Shown: piece after piece, positions 1 through 10,213 of the stretch
Numbering within the stretch: the first letter of the stretch is position 1
Layout: every line of letters begins with the position of its first letter
Source of the DNA: JBALVT01 sp045110675
Lineage (GTDB): Bacteria; Pseudomonadota; Gammaproteobacteria; Pseudomonadales; Halieaceae
Length of the DNA stretch: 64,000 bases
NCBI GenBank assembly: GCA_045110675.1
Contig: JBGCGJ010000004.1
Location: 1 to 64,000 of the forward strand
Reading direction: 5' to 3'
The notes under the pieces: generated by a model
The model's database searches: none
Told to the model about the DNA's origin: nothing
The model's input: the letters and a program-made list of their open reading frames with translations, nothing else
Position numbers and translations under genes: made by a program

Positions 1-443
1 GTGGTCGCCGTACGCTTGGTCTTTGCCGAACTTTGCTCGACTGCTCTACTCACAGGCCAGCTTTGGTCGATTCGTCCGAGGTTCTCTTCCCGGATTTCCT
101 CGTTCATACCGCGATTCACCGGAGGCTTGCTGGGGGTAGGAGCGGGTTCTGGTTTGTCTTCTATCTTTTGCGCGGGAGGTTTTGAGTCGCTTTGTGTAGA
201 CTCATCATCCAGCGGAATTTTTTCCAGCGCAACGACTACACCTACTTTCTTTAGTGCCGAGAATCTCTCCGCCGCGCTCTTTCTATCGAGGTCGCGAACC
301 AAGGTGACAGTTTTGCCGGTGAAGAACAGTTCTACCTGCGAAGAGTCGTCCAACTCTAAAATTTCGGCGAGCGTCGCCTTGGCTCTAGCCGGGTCGTAAC
401 CGGGCAGTATTTCGCCGCTAAAGGTGAGGTTGAACTTATTCAC
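1..443 (-). CDS. Partial protein with small conserved N-terminal alpha/beta domain, cut by left edge
   Basis: This leftward frame starts with GTG at 443 and stays open to the window edge (147 codons visible). A purine-rich stretch containing GGGGGAAC lies upstream of the start. The N-terminus (about residues 1-75) reads MNKFNLTFSGEILPG, then a VELFFTGKTVTLVRDLD stretch and a KKVGVVVALEK strand. This resembles the roughly 70-residue domain found at the front of varied gammaproteobacterial membrane proteins (F+G...PG, LF+GK..T+.RDLD). A Pro/Lys/Glu-rich linker follows from about residue 80. The C-terminal domain lies outside the window, so no function can be assigned. The opposite-strand frame over the same bases looks like a shadow because it is Ser/Arg-rich and has no conserved pattern. 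Confidence 0.6.
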   Translation of the reverse strand, partial: MNKFNLTFSGEILPGYDPARAKATLAEILELDDSSQVELFFTGKTVTLVRDLDRKSAAERFSALKKVGVVVALEKIPLDDESTQSDSKPPAQKIEDKPEPAPTPSKPPVNRGMNEEIREENLGRIDQSWPVSRAVEQSSAKTKRTAT

Positions 444-569
444 CTCGCGCCCCGTTCCCCCATTATTATTAGTAAAATTTCAGGGCTAAATTTACGGGTT
501 TTCCGCGGGGTTTTCCAGTGCAATACTACCTGCGCAATGCTACCTGTACTTAAGGTCTCACTGACCTAC

Positions 570-1796
570 TCAAGCGTCAACAATATCGAATGTCAGGCCG
601 GCGTTGTCCTGCAATCGCGCCAGTAGGTGTTGTCCCATAGCCGAGGATGGCGTCCAAATGCCGCCGCCGGTTAACGGTTTGTCTTTTGCCAGGCAAACCG
701 CTGACTCGGCCAGCATTTTTGACGTGGAACCATAGCCCGGATCCATATCCCCGGTAACGCGAGCGCGCAGGCTTTTATCGCTATCTTCAGCGTGTCTGCC
801 ATGAAAGAAGATTTCGTAGTGCCCGGCCTCTCGAGCGGATTTTGATGGGCCTTCGCCGGGTTTCGGCAAAACCCGCTGAGCTAGTTTTCTAAAAGGGCCA
901 AAGCTCAGTGATCGCATTCCTCCCGTTGTAGCCAGAGCTGCTCCTTTGGCGATAAGACGTGAGTCTGTTAGCAAGGATTCGTCGTAGCGAAATCCCTCGC
1001 TCCAGGGGAACCCCATGAGAGCGTTGCTGCGCCTTACGACTCGGGCATTGATTGCCGCCATCACGAAGGGTGCAGTCCACTGATCGAAATCGGCATCGTA
1101 TCGAGCGTCGGTTTGATCGAGCTCGTCGTCGCCGGGTTGGGCGTCTTTAGGATACAGCGAGTAGGGATTTTCCATTGCCTGCTGAACGAACTCGTTTCCT
1201 TTTGCTTCGTCCATCATGTTGAGCATGCTGGCGATTGTGCCACCGCTGGCGGCTCCGCGAGTGCGACCGATGCGTGCTTTGACCTGTATCGCCGGCGCAC
1301 CGTGCTTTTCGATCATGGATTGTTGCAGAAACCAGGTGCCCATATCCGAGGGAATAGAGTCGAAACCGCAGGTGTGCACAATGCGAGCACCGCTTTTGAG
1401 TGCCGCTTCCTGGTACTGTTCAATAATCTTTGCCATCCATTGAACTTCCCCGGCAAGATCGCAGTAGTCCGTGCCGGCGTCCACGCAGGCTTTGACAAGT
1501 GATGTGCCATACAATGCATAGGGACCTACTGTGGTGCATATTACTTTGCTGCGCGCCGCAAGGGCTTCGATACTATTCGAGTCATTGCTGTCAGCCACTA
1601 TGATCGGGAGTGCTTCAACATCTGCTCCGTCCAGTAGAGAATTTCGCACTTCCTCAAGTTTATCTTGATTGCGCCCAGCGATGGCCCAGGTTAAGTCTCC
1701 GCTCAAGCCGTATTGTTCCATCAGATATTCGGCCACTAACTTACCGGTAAAACCGGTGGCGCCCCATACTACAATGTCAAATTCGCGTTTCTTCAC
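570..1796 (-). CDS. Saccharopine dehydrogenase-like NAD(P)-binding oxidoreductase
   Basis: The protein has 408 residues and a GTG start at 1796, preceded by AAGGAG. It opens with a Rossmann fingerprint (IVVWGATGFTGKLVAEYL, residues 9-26) followed by AIAGRNQDKL, typical of the saccharopine dehydrogenase NADP-binding family and of the trans-acting enoyl reductases studied in mycobacteria. The middle carries YCDLAGE and HTCGFDSIPSDMG motifs shared by that family. The substrate cannot be read from sequence; members act on lipid or polyketide intermediates more often than on saccharopine. It starts 12 bp after the aminopeptidase gene ends and is probably the last gene of that leftward operon. Confidence 0.88.
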   Translation of the reverse strand: MKKREFDIVVWGATGFTGKLVAEYLMEQYGLSGDLTWAIAGRNQDKLEEVRNSLLDGADVEALPIIVADSNDSNSIEALAARSKVICTTVGPYALYGTSLVKACVDAGTDYCDLAGEVQWMAKIIEQYQEAALKSGARIVHTCGFDSIPSDMGTWFLQQSMIEKHGAPAIQVKARIGRTRGAASGGTIASMLNMMDEAKGNEFVQQAMENPYSLYPKDAQPGDDELDQTDARYDADFDQWTAPFVMAAINARVVRRSNALMGFPWSEGFRYDESLLTDSRLIAKGAALATTGGMRSLSFGPFRKLAQRVLPKPGEGPSKSAREAGHYEIFFHGRHAEDSDKSLRARVTGDMDPGYGSTSKMLAESAVCLAKDKPLTGGGIWTPSSAMGQHLLARLQDNAGLTFDIVDA

Positions 1797-1808
1797 TGTG
1801 TCTCCTTG

Positions 1809-4553
1809 TTAGTTTTTATGCAGATCGGTGAACGCTGCACACAGTCGAATGGTCTCTAGAGAATTCGCCAGGTAGCGCGGTCCGGATTCCAATTTCTCAA
1901 TCATTGGAGCGAAAAAGTCGTCTATGTCGTCTGCCTGTGTTCGATCGCAGAACCCTCGGAAATAGGAAGGGATTTGGCCCTTCTTCCAGGTGGGTATTCG
2001 ATCCAGCACGGCGGTCATGTTTTCCTTGGACCAGTCCCAGATCGCTTGACGGTTTTTCTCTTCGGACATTTGCCCGTAGAAAATGTTGGGTATTTCATTG
2101 TCGCGAAGATCGGTAGAGAGAATGCGTCCTCTCACCTCAGCGGCAACGCTGGGATCGGGGCTCTGGGCGATGGCGTAGAGCAGATACTGCCGCAGTTGAG
2201 CGTTGTCTTGCTCGAGGAAGTGTCGCCACAATAAATCTGTAAAGGGTTGGCCCAACTCCTGTGCTGCAACGTTCAGCGCCAATCGACGCAGGTCAGATTC
2301 GAGAGCTTCCGGGTGCAATGCCTCGTCGCTTTTAAAGCCTGTATAGGCTACTGCCGAATCGACCAGGGATGAGCGAATAGCAGTGTCTTCGGCGCCATGT
2401 GCTAACGCCGACATTGCATATTCCCGGAATTGTGCTTCGTCAGGCCGCCGCTGCGGCAGCGCATTGAGCCGATCGAGCTGCGGCTGATACCACTCACTGA
2501 ATTTGGCTTGAATGTCCTTCTTTTCGCTTTCTGTGGCCACGAAATCCTTGATTTTGTACAAATCACTGAGTGGAGCCATGGCCACGCGCCAGGATTTGGC
2601 GCGGGTGATCTCAGGTACGGCGGCTAAGTAGTCGTCCAGTGCCATACTGCCATTGTTCAGCGCTGCGCTGAGGCTGTTTGCAATCGATATCTGTTCAATC
2701 ACTGAAAGACCTTCGAAGTATTGCATCAGGGACAGCCACTGATCAGCCGGTAATGCCCAGCGGTAGTAGCCGTTGCCACCGGTATTGGGCAAGAGAGCGT
2801 TGGGACAGGTTTTGTTTTTCAGCGCAAAGGTCTCCCGCTGTTCTTTCAGTAAAAAACACTCGCTGCTTGAGGTGTTGTCAAAAATTGAACTCAGACACAT
2901 AGGAATAGTCCAGGTTTGATCGATGGAACCCGAGGACCCCGTCGGCAGATAACGCTGTTGCTGAACTTCTACAGCCGCGCCATTCGCGTCGCACTTGAGT
3001 TCCGCGCGAAGCAAGGGTAAGCCGGGCTGCTCAATATAGCTATTGAAGGCCGCCCTTAGGTCGTCACCCGCCACCTGGGGATTAGCATCCGCTATCGCGC
3101 CGATAAAATCATCTGCCGTAGTATTCCCAAACGCGAAGGCCTTCATGTAATGTCGAATACCGGTTCGAAAATTATCTCTGCCTAAAAAGGACTCAAACAT
3201 TGACAGTACGCCGCCACCTTTTTGATAGGTAATACCATTAAAAGCGGAGCCAATATCTTGATGTCGCACAATGGGTTCGCGTATTTGCCTGGCGCTGGCC
3301 AAACTGTCTATGTTCATTACCCTTGAGGCACTGTTCGCCAATGAATTGCGGTACTTCTCATTGGGATAAATACTGTCCAGGACGATATATGAGTTCCAGG
3401 TGGCAAACGATTCGTTCAGCCAGATATCATCCCACCAGACCGGCGTCACCAAATTGCCGAACCACTGATGTGCCAGTTCGTGGGCATGGGTAGTAAAAAA
3501 TGCTCTTTTTTGATTCACCGGTGATTTTTCGTCGAGCAGAATAAGTTGCTCTCGATAGGTGATGGCACCGGCATTCTCCATCGCGCCCGATCCAAAATCT
3601 GGAACCGCAATAATGTCCAGTTTCGCGTAGGGGTAGGGTGTATCAAAGTAGTGTTCCAGAGCAGCGACCATGCTTGCAGTATTTTCGAGTGCGTAGTGGA
3701 TCTCTTCGGCTTTGCCGCGAGTGGTAATACCTCGCAGTGGTATGGCTTTTGATCGCAGGGCGGTGGGAGGCACAGACGCCCACTCGACAACATCAAATGG
3801 ACCCACTGCGAAGGCAATCAAATAGGTTGGCAGTGGTTTGGTTTTTGCAAAAACCAGGGTCTTTGTTTGCCCCTCATTGCGCGTTTCAGAGACTACGGGG
3901 GTGTTCGTGATGGCAGCGTAGTCTTCTGGAACAGTCATGCTTAAATCGAAAGTGACTTTGAAAAAGGGTTCATCGAAAGACGGAAAGGCGAGCCTGGCTG
4001 AAGTAGCCTCAAATTGTGTAAACGCGTAGGAGTCAGCGCCTTTGACCACTTTATAAAGTCCTTCCAGGCTGGTGTTGAAGGGGGCGGTGTAGGTCAGTTT
4101 CAGAGTGGCTTTTCCGGCCTTAAGTGGTGATCCGGCGGTGAGTTTAGCTGCACCGGTTGCGTTGGCTTGCTCCCATTGAAGCGGTACCACCGCGCCATCG
4201 GGTAGGGTTGCCGAAGCGCTTTCGACACTCAGGTCTATCCCGTGGAGCCAAATTAAATCAGTGTCGCCGCGTAGTTCAATTTCAATGCTAGCCGATCCGC
4301 TAAAGCGTTCTTTGCGCGGATCGATATCTAGATGCAATGAATAATGGGTGGGCGCAATGCCTTCGGGCAATCGTGCGGCGGGCGGCGTTGTCGATAGCTG
4401 CAGTTTAGTGCCCGAATGCTTGTAATCTGGCTGAGCCAGACTCGATTCGGCTTGGCCTCCAAACTCACTCATCGGATCGCCTATGTTGCTACACGCCGCA
4501 AGCACCGCTGCCAGTGCGAAAGCGACGAAGAATGTTTGTGGTAACTTTTTCAT
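1809..4553 (-). CDS. M1 family zinc aminopeptidase, predicted lipoprotein
   Basis: The protein has 914 residues. An N-terminal lipoprotein signal (lipobox LAAC, Cys21) suggests a membrane-anchored periplasmic or outer-membrane enzyme. The M1 signatures are complete: the exopeptidase motif GAMENAG (residues 323-329), the zinc site HELAH (358-362) and the third ligand in NESFATW (Glu381). The N-terminal beta-domain precedes the catalytic domain, and a long helical ERAP1-like C-terminal domain follows, as in PepN/ERAP enzymes. It probably removes N-terminal residues from peptides outside the cytoplasm. It lies 22 bp downstream of the oligopeptide transporter gene with AAAGGA before its ATG, so the two are likely cotranscribed and functionally linked. 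Confidence 0.93.
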   Translation of the reverse strand: MKKLPQTFFVAFALAAVLAACSNIGDPMSEFGGQAESSLAQPDYKHSGTKLQLSTTPPAARLPEGIAPTHYSLHLDIDPRKERFSGSASIEIELRGDTDLIWLHGIDLSVESASATLPDGAVVPLQWEQANATGAAKLTAGSPLKAGKATLKLTYTAPFNTSLEGLYKVVKGADSYAFTQFEATSARLAFPSFDEPFFKVTFDLSMTVPEDYAAITNTPVVSETRNEGQTKTLVFAKTKPLPTYLIAFAVGPFDVVEWASVPPTALRSKAIPLRGITTRGKAEEIHYALENTASMVAALEHYFDTPYPYAKLDIIAVPDFGSGAMENAGAITYREQLILLDEKSPVNQKRAFFTTHAHELAHQWFGNLVTPVWWDDIWLNESFATWNSYIVLDSIYPNEKYRNSLANSASRVMNIDSLASARQIREPIVRHQDIGSAFNGITYQKGGGVLSMFESFLGRDNFRTGIRHYMKAFAFGNTTADDFIGAIADANPQVAGDDLRAAFNSYIEQPGLPLLRAELKCDANGAAVEVQQQRYLPTGSSGSIDQTWTIPMCLSSIFDNTSSSECFLLKEQRETFALKNKTCPNALLPNTGGNGYYRWALPADQWLSLMQYFEGLSVIEQISIANSLSAALNNGSMALDDYLAAVPEITRAKSWRVAMAPLSDLYKIKDFVATESEKKDIQAKFSEWYQPQLDRLNALPQRRPDEAQFREYAMSALAHGAEDTAIRSSLVDSAVAYTGFKSDEALHPEALESDLRRLALNVAAQELGQPFTDLLWRHFLEQDNAQLRQYLLYAIAQSPDPSVAAEVRGRILSTDLRDNEIPNIFYGQMSEEKNRQAIWDWSKENMTAVLDRIPTWKKGQIPSYFRGFCDRTQADDIDDFFAPMIEKLESGPRYLANSLETIRLCAAFTDLHKN

Positions 4554-4575
4554 AGCGCAAGTCCTTTGCGTAGTT

Positions 4576-6132
4576 TTAGTGAATACCGTGCATCATTTTC
4601 TTTAGAACGGGCGACAGCAGCAACAACATTGCGGCCGTGCCCAATCCCACCCAAAGTAAGCTAGTGAACAGCTCTGTGTAGCTCGCCAGTGCCAAGGCAA
4701 CATCGACAATACCTCCGTCGACGGTTTCTATCGCAGCCAATTTGGATAACTGCACAGCGACAAATTCAGAGTAAGCCGTAGCCAAAAACCAGGCGCCCAT
4801 CATGACTCCAACCACACTGGGGACGGCCAGTTTCGTTACAGCAGACAGACCCACGGGGGAGAGACAAAGCTCGCCGCAGGTATGCAAGAGATAAGCTAGC
4901 ACCATCCAATAGGCGGCGACTTGCCCCAGTTCATCGGGGGAGTTCGCCCCCCATACTAGCGCGCCGAACCCCAGACCTGCCTGCGCGATTCCCAGTGAAA
5001 ACTTCACCGGGGTGCTAGGCTCGAATCCTCTGCGGGCCAAGGTAGTCCACAGCCATGCAAAGACGGGCGCGAACATAAAGATAAACAGGGAATTCATCGC
5101 GCCAAATTGAGAGGCTTTAAGTTCGAAACCTAAAAGATTGCGGTTTAGGACGCGATCGGCATAGAGGGTCATTGAAGCGGCGCTCTGTTCGAAAAGAGCC
5201 CAAAACACGACTGTGGACATAGTGAGAATAATCAAAACAATCATTCTACTTCGCTCAACCGGGTTGCATTTAACGGTGATGAACCAGATGAGTCCCACCA
5301 ATACTGCGATGGACAATAGGTTGAGAGAATGTCCAACAATGCTGTGAAACTGCAGCATCTGCCAGACCACAAACACCGCAAGAAAAGCAAATAGGTAGAT
5401 GGTGAATTCTCTGTTGAGGCCGATAAACGATCGTTCCTTGAGGAGCGCGATGTCTTTGGGCTCGGCATGTCCCCGCAGATGTTTCTGGCCGAGTAAAAAT
5501 GTGATCAAGCCAAAGGCCATGCCGATTCCCGCAGCGCCGAAGCCATAGCGCCAGCCATAGGTTTCTCCCAAATACCCGCACAAAATCGTCGCGGTGAAGG
5601 CACCGATGTTAATTCCCATGTAAAAGAGGGTAAAGCCTGCGTCGCGCCTGGGGTCGTTTTCTCCGTAGAGTTGTCCCACTATTGTCGAGATATTGGGTTT
5701 TAGAAAACCGACGCCGATGACAATTAACGCCAGGGAAAAATAGAATATTTGCAGAGCGCTCTCATCCCGGACGATGCCATTGTCGGTCAGTTTTGCCTGT
5801 TGGCCCTCAACGGCCATTCCCAGGTGGCCCATCACCAGCAACAGCCCACCAAATACAACGGCTTTACGCATGCCTAGATAACGATCTGCCAGCAATCCTC
5901 CAATCACGGGCATGGCGTAGACCAGAGCCGCATAACCGCCGAGAACCTCCAGGCCGTTGATATCAGTGAATAAATGGTATTTAGTAAGGTAGAGCAGTAA
6001 CAAGTACTTCATGCCATAGAAGGAGAATCGCTCCCACATTTCGGTGGTGAAGCACACAAACAGACCTGTGGGATGGCCGAAAAACCCCGTGTCTTCGCGC
6101 GGGTCTATTGCGGGAGCTGTGGCAGATGTCAT
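4576..6132 (-). CDS. POT family proton-dependent oligopeptide transporter
   Basis: The protein has 518 residues, is strongly hydrophobic and has about 12-14 membrane segments. The family hallmark near the N-terminus is present (EMWERFSFYGMKYLL, residues 31-45; the conserved ExxERFxYYG proton/peptide motif). A further POT motif lies around LFYMGINIGAF, and there is a conserved GELCLSPVGLS near residue 425. It imports di- and tripeptides with protons across the inner membrane. AAGGAAG sits seven bases before the ATG. It is the first gene of a leftward three-gene unit with the M1 aminopeptidase and diverges from the M28/ABC operon over 198 bp. Confidence 0.93.
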   Translation of the reverse strand: MTSATAPAIDPREDTGFFGHPTGLFVCFTTEMWERFSFYGMKYLLLLYLTKYHLFTDINGLEVLGGYAALVYAMPVIGGLLADRYLGMRKAVVFGGLLLVMGHLGMAVEGQQAKLTDNGIVRDESALQIFYFSLALIVIGVGFLKPNISTIVGQLYGENDPRRDAGFTLFYMGINIGAFTATILCGYLGETYGWRYGFGAAGIGMAFGLITFLLGQKHLRGHAEPKDIALLKERSFIGLNREFTIYLFAFLAVFVVWQMLQFHSIVGHSLNLLSIAVLVGLIWFITVKCNPVERSRMIVLIILTMSTVVFWALFEQSAASMTLYADRVLNRNLLGFELKASQFGAMNSLFIFMFAPVFAWLWTTLARRGFEPSTPVKFSLGIAQAGLGFGALVWGANSPDELGQVAAYWMVLAYLLHTCGELCLSPVGLSAVTKLAVPSVVGVMMGAWFLATAYSEFVAVQLSKLAAIETVDGGIVDVALALASYTELFTSLLWVGLGTAAMLLLLSPVLKKMMHGIH

Positions 6133-6330
6133 GGAACTGCTTCCTTGGCGAACCTGGCTTTCCCCAGCTTAAGTTAGCGGCTCAGCCTTTTATTTTGAGC
6201 GGTCCTGAGTAAGACGAATAAAGTCCACAGCTCCTCAGTATTACTATTGAGGATTGATGGAGATTATACGTCTCATAAAGGTCGCGTGGACGGTACGACC
6301 TGATTTGAACAAAAATATAGGCGCCTAAAA

Positions 6331-7992
6331 ATGAAGTATCTGTTAGTTATCAGTGGCTTGTTCTTTTTTCTCTCATCGCTGATCCAGGCCGAGACCCTTT
6401 CCCAGGGGGCTGCCGAGGCGCAGTTGACTAAAGATTTGCATCTTCACACCGCTGAACTTGCCAGTGATGCCTATGAGGGCCGCGAACCCGGGACGGCTGG
6501 CGAGCAAAAGACTGTTTCCTATCTCGCTAAAGAGTTTGAAAAGCTGGGCCTTGCGCCGGGCAATTCCGGCAGCTGGTATCAACAAGTTCCGATTACTGCG
6601 GTCACCAGCAACCCGGATGTGATCATGAAGATGCGCGGCACCGGCGTCTCTCTGGATTTGGCTTACAGCCTGGATATGATGGCCGCCACCCAACGGCAGG
6701 TTAAGAGCGTTGGGCTGAAAAATTCGCAGTTAGTGTTTGCCGGTTACGGGATTGTCGCGCCAGAGCGAAATTGGAACGATTATGCCGAAATCGATGTCTC
6801 AGGTAAGACGGTTGTTGTGTTAATCAATGACCCCGGATTCGCCACCCAAAACCCAAAGTTATTCAACGGCAATGCGATGACCTATTACGGACGCTGGGAT
6901 TACAAGTACGCTGAGGCTGCCAGGCAGGGAGCGTCCGGTGTCATCATTGTTCATGAAACGGCGCCGGCGTCGTATCCCTGGGAAGTCGTAGCCAACAGTT
7001 GGTCTGGTGCCAACATCGGCCTGACGGCGGACAATCGCAATGTGGATAAATTGCAGGTGGAAGCATGGATCACCTTTGAGCAGGCTGAAAAATTGTTTGC
7101 GAGCGTTGGAATGGATTACGCCGAGAGCAAAAACGCCGCTGCAATAGCGGGTTTTAGAGCCAGCGACATGGGTGATATCAAAGTTAGCGTGAGTCTTACC
7201 AACACGATTTCCACGGCTAAGAGTCGAAATGTGCTCGCGGCGATTCCCGGTTCGAAATATCCAGAGGAAGCGATTGTGTACTCTGCGCACTGGGATCATC
7301 TTGGTATCAGGCCAGGTGTAGAGGGTGACAATATCTACAATGGTGCCGCGGACAACGCCTCGGGCGTGGCTGCGCTGTTGGGTTTGGCACGATTATTCAG
7401 CGAACAGTCTGTCGCTCCTCAGCGCACTGTTTTATTTCTTGCGGTTACCGCCGAGGAATCCGGTCTGCTGGGCTCCAAGTGGTACAGTGAGAACCCGGTT
7501 TTTCCCATCGCCAAAACCGTTGCTAACCTGAATATGGATAACCTCGCCAAGGGCGCTATTGGCAAAACTCACGATGTCGCAGTGGTTGGATTTGGCAATA
7601 GCGAGTTGGAAAACTACCTAGGTGAGGCAGCAAAAATTCAGGGGCGCGAAGTCGTACAAGAGCCCGCCCCTGAAAAGGGATTGTATTATCGTTCCGATCA
7701 CTTCTCGTTTGCGCGAGTCGGAATCCCGGCGCTGTACTTAACCACCGCCACGGACAGTATCGAACACGGAAAAGCCTGGGGTGACCAACGGCTGGTTGAC
7801 TACTACGCGAACGACTACCACAAACCCTCTGATGAATATCTCAAGTCCTGGGATTTGAGTGGAGCATCGCAAGACGTAATGCTTTTGTATACGATTGGCG
7901 CCAAATTGTCTTCCAGCAGAGATTTCCCGAATTGGAACACTGGCAACGAGTTCAAAGCAACGAGAGATGCGTCCATGGCGGTTTCTCATTGA
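6331..7992 (+). CDS. Exported M28 family metallopeptidase with PA domain
   Basis: The protein has 553 residues and a Sec signal peptide (about residues 1-20, ending IQA). An inserted PA-type domain (about residues 110-240, around LVFAGYGIVAPERNWNDYA) precedes the core. The M28 co-catalytic zinc residues are visible: HWD (His320, Asp322), DNASG (Asp341), AEES (Glu375, Glu376), NMD (Asp403) and SDHFSF near residue 458. It should act in the periplasm or outside the cell as an aminopeptidase. It lies 37 bp before the substrate-binding protein of a peptide ABC transporter, so it probably releases peptides or amino acids for that importer. Confidence 0.92.
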   Translation: MKYLLVISGLFFFLSSLIQAETLSQGAAEAQLTKDLHLHTAELASDAYEGREPGTAGEQKTVSYLAKEFEKLGLAPGNSGSWYQQVPITAVTSNPDVIMKMRGTGVSLDLAYSLDMMAATQRQVKSVGLKNSQLVFAGYGIVAPERNWNDYAEIDVSGKTVVVLINDPGFATQNPKLFNGNAMTYYGRWDYKYAEAARQGASGVIIVHETAPASYPWEVVANSWSGANIGLTADNRNVDKLQVEAWITFEQAEKLFASVGMDYAESKNAAAIAGFRASDMGDIKVSVSLTNTISTAKSRNVLAAIPGSKYPEEAIVYSAHWDHLGIRPGVEGDNIYNGAADNASGVAALLGLARLFSEQSVAPQRTVLFLAVTAEESGLLGSKWYSENPVFPIAKTVANLNMDNLAKGAIGKTHDVAVVGFGNSELENYLGEAAKIQGREVVQEPAPEKGLYYRSDHFSFARVGIPALYLTTATDSIEHGKAWGDQRLVDYYANDYHKPSDEYLKSWDLSGASQDVMLLYTIGAKLSSSRDFPNWNTGNEFKATRDASMAVSH

Positions 7993-8029
7993 TTCTGGAA
8001 ATGTCTCAATCGCGGAATAGTACGACCCT

Positions 8030-10198
8030 ATGAGAAGTTATCGAACTGTTTTGGCGCGGGTATTGGCAACTGTTCTCGCCCCGGCCTTATTGTTGGGATG
8101 TACTGAGGGTCCCTGGAACGATCCTAATCCTCCCTCGCCAGAGGGTAAGATCACTTATCAATCGGTGATCTCTCCGAGACCCCCCAAGCATCTCGACCCT
8201 GCAATATCCTATGCATCGGATGAAAGTCTGTTTCTCATGCAGATTTATCAGCCGCCAATGGCTTACCACTTTCTCAAAAGACCCTACGAACTTATTCCGC
8301 AATCCCTGCTGTCGGCACCCACTGTTGAGTACCTGGACAGCGAAGGGACTGTGCTGAGTGAAAGCAGTGAAGAGGTCGCTTTTAGCCGCTATACCTTAAA
8401 CTTCAGATCAGACCAGCAATACCAGCCGCACCCTGCTTTTGTGGTCACCGAATCCGGCGACCCTCACTACCTGTTTGAGAATGCAGAGCAGGGCAGTGCG
8501 TATACGCGGTTGGATGATTTTCCCCAGACCAGCTCACGTTCAGTCAGGGCCGAGGATTATGCCTATGGTATTAAGCGCCTAGCCGATCCTTTTTTAGGCT
8601 CGCCGATGCTGAGCTTTATGGGCAAGTATATTGTCGGTATGAAAGAATTTTCCGAAGTATTGCAAAACGAAAAACGTGATGGCTGGCTGGATCTCGATAA
8701 GTATCAGATGAAAGGCTTGGATGTGGTGGACGACCACACCCTAACAATCACGATAAAGGGGCGATATCCACAATTTGTGTACTGGTTGGCGATGCACTTT
8801 TTTTCACCCATACCCCGGGAAGTCGACCAGTTTTACAGCAATCCCGGATTCGCCGCGCGCAATCTGACTTTGGACTGGTGGCCCGTGGGCAGTGGGCCAT
8901 TCATGATGGTCGAAAATAACCCAAACAGCCAAATTGTGCTGGAACGCAATCCAAACTATCCCGCAGATTTTTTCCCCAGTGAGGGCGGTCCGGGTGATCT
9001 GGAAGCGGGGTTTCTGGAGGACGCAGGTAAAAAGATTCCCTTTATAGACCGGGCGGTTTTTAGGATTGAAAAAGAGGTTCTACCCCTGTGGACCAAGTTT
9101 CTTCAGGGCTATTATGATCGCTCCGGTGAGTTGCATGCCAATACGACAGGCGTATTCGATCAGGCCTTTGTCGTTGGACCCGATGGTCTGGAAATGTCCG
9201 GCAATCTCGCCGGACATAACATCACTTTGTCAGCCGACGTTAAACCTAGCCTCTATTACTATGGCTTCAATATGCGCGATCCCGTGGTGGGGGGATATAC
9301 CCCCGAGAAGCGCAAGTTGCGCCAGGCCCTGCAGATTGCCTTCAATACCGAAGAGAATATCAATATTTTTTATAAGGGCAATGGGATCGCATCCCAGAGC
9401 CCGATACCACCCGGCATTCCCGGCTACCTGGAAGGCGAAGCCGGTATGAATCCCTATGTTTACGACTGGGTTGATGGGAAAGTTCAGCGTAAGTCTATCG
9501 AATACGCGAAAAAGCTGCTGGCGGAAGCGGGCTACCCCAACGGACGGGATTCCCGAACGGGTGAGCCCCTGAAAATTTTTATCGACGTGCAAAGCCAGGC
9601 TATTTCGAATACCAGCATGCGTTGGATGGACCGAATTTTTGATGCCATCGGTGTGCAGGTGGAGTATCGACCAGCCGATTGGAACCGGACGCGAGAAAAA
9701 TTGCTGACCGGCAACACGCAAATTTATTCTCATGGATGGTTAGCGGATTATCCGGACCCGGAGAATTTTCTGTTTTTGCTCTACGGCCCTGAAAGCCCTC
9801 TCATATGTAAGTGTGACGGCGCCAACAATTCCAACTATGAAAATGAAGAATTTGACCGGCTCTTTGAACGTATGAAGGCGATTGAACCCGGTGCAGAGAG
9901 AGACGAACTGGTCGCGAGGCTTATCGAGTTGTTTCGCCGCGATGCCGTTTGGCTCTACGGCTGGCACCCCAAAGAAATGTACCTCAACAATGAATGGGTA
10001 CACAACACCAAGCGACACGGTATTTCAAAAGGTACGTTAAAGTACATTCGTATTGACGCGCCTCTGAGAGAGCAAAGACGAGCGGAGTGGAATCAGCCGG
10101 TGACCTGGCCACTTTATGCGGGCGCTTTGATTATCGTCGCTCTGTTTTTGCCCGCGGTGCTTGCCTATCGTCGCCGTCAAAATGCTACTGCGCGCTAG
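8030..10198 (+). CDS. ABC transporter substrate-binding lipoprotein (SBP_bac_5) with C-terminal membrane segment
   Basis: The protein has 722 residues, longer than the usual 520-600 for Opp/Dpp binding proteins. It has a lipoprotein signal (LLLGC, Cys24) and a family-5 solute-binding fold; YYYGFNM, the RQALQIAFNTEENI region and DYPDPENFLFLLYGP match the peptide-binding core. Unusually, residues about 694-714 form a hydrophobic helix (WPLYAGALIIVALFLPAVLA) followed by a basic tail, so the protein could be held at both ends. It is the first transporter gene after the M28 peptidase, with 15 bp to the permease gene. Peptide specificity is inferred from family and neighbours. Confidence 0.9.
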   Translation: MRSYRTVLARVLATVLAPALLLGCTEGPWNDPNPPSPEGKITYQSVISPRPPKHLDPAISYASDESLFLMQIYQPPMAYHFLKRPYELIPQSLLSAPTVEYLDSEGTVLSESSEEVAFSRYTLNFRSDQQYQPHPAFVVTESGDPHYLFENAEQGSAYTRLDDFPQTSSRSVRAEDYAYGIKRLADPFLGSPMLSFMGKYIVGMKEFSEVLQNEKRDGWLDLDKYQMKGLDVVDDHTLTITIKGRYPQFVYWLAMHFFSPIPREVDQFYSNPGFAARNLTLDWWPVGSGPFMMVENNPNSQIVLERNPNYPADFFPSEGGPGDLEAGFLEDAGKKIPFIDRAVFRIEKEVLPLWTKFLQGYYDRSGELHANTTGVFDQAFVVGPDGLEMSGNLAGHNITLSADVKPSLYYYGFNMRDPVVGGYTPEKRKLRQALQIAFNTEENINIFYKGNGIASQSPIPPGIPGYLEGEAGMNPYVYDWVDGKVQRKSIEYAKKLLAEAGYPNGRDSRTGEPLKIFIDVQSQAISNTSMRWMDRIFDAIGVQVEYRPADWNRTREKLLTGNTQIYSHGWLADYPDPENFLFLLYGPESPLICKCDGANNSNYENEEFDRLFERMKAIEPGAERDELVARLIELFRRDAVWLYGWHPKEMYLNNEWVHNTKRHGISKGTLKYIRIDAPLREQRRAEWNQPVTWPLYAGALIIVALFLPAVLAYRRRQNATAR

Positions 10199-10213
10199 AT
10201 TGGAGATATTCCC

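Noticed and set aside
1..399. Open rightward frame of 132 codons at the left edge
   Set aside because: The opposite strand encodes a protein with a recognisable N-terminal domain over the same bases, and the rightward frame is Ser/Arg-rich with no conserved pattern.
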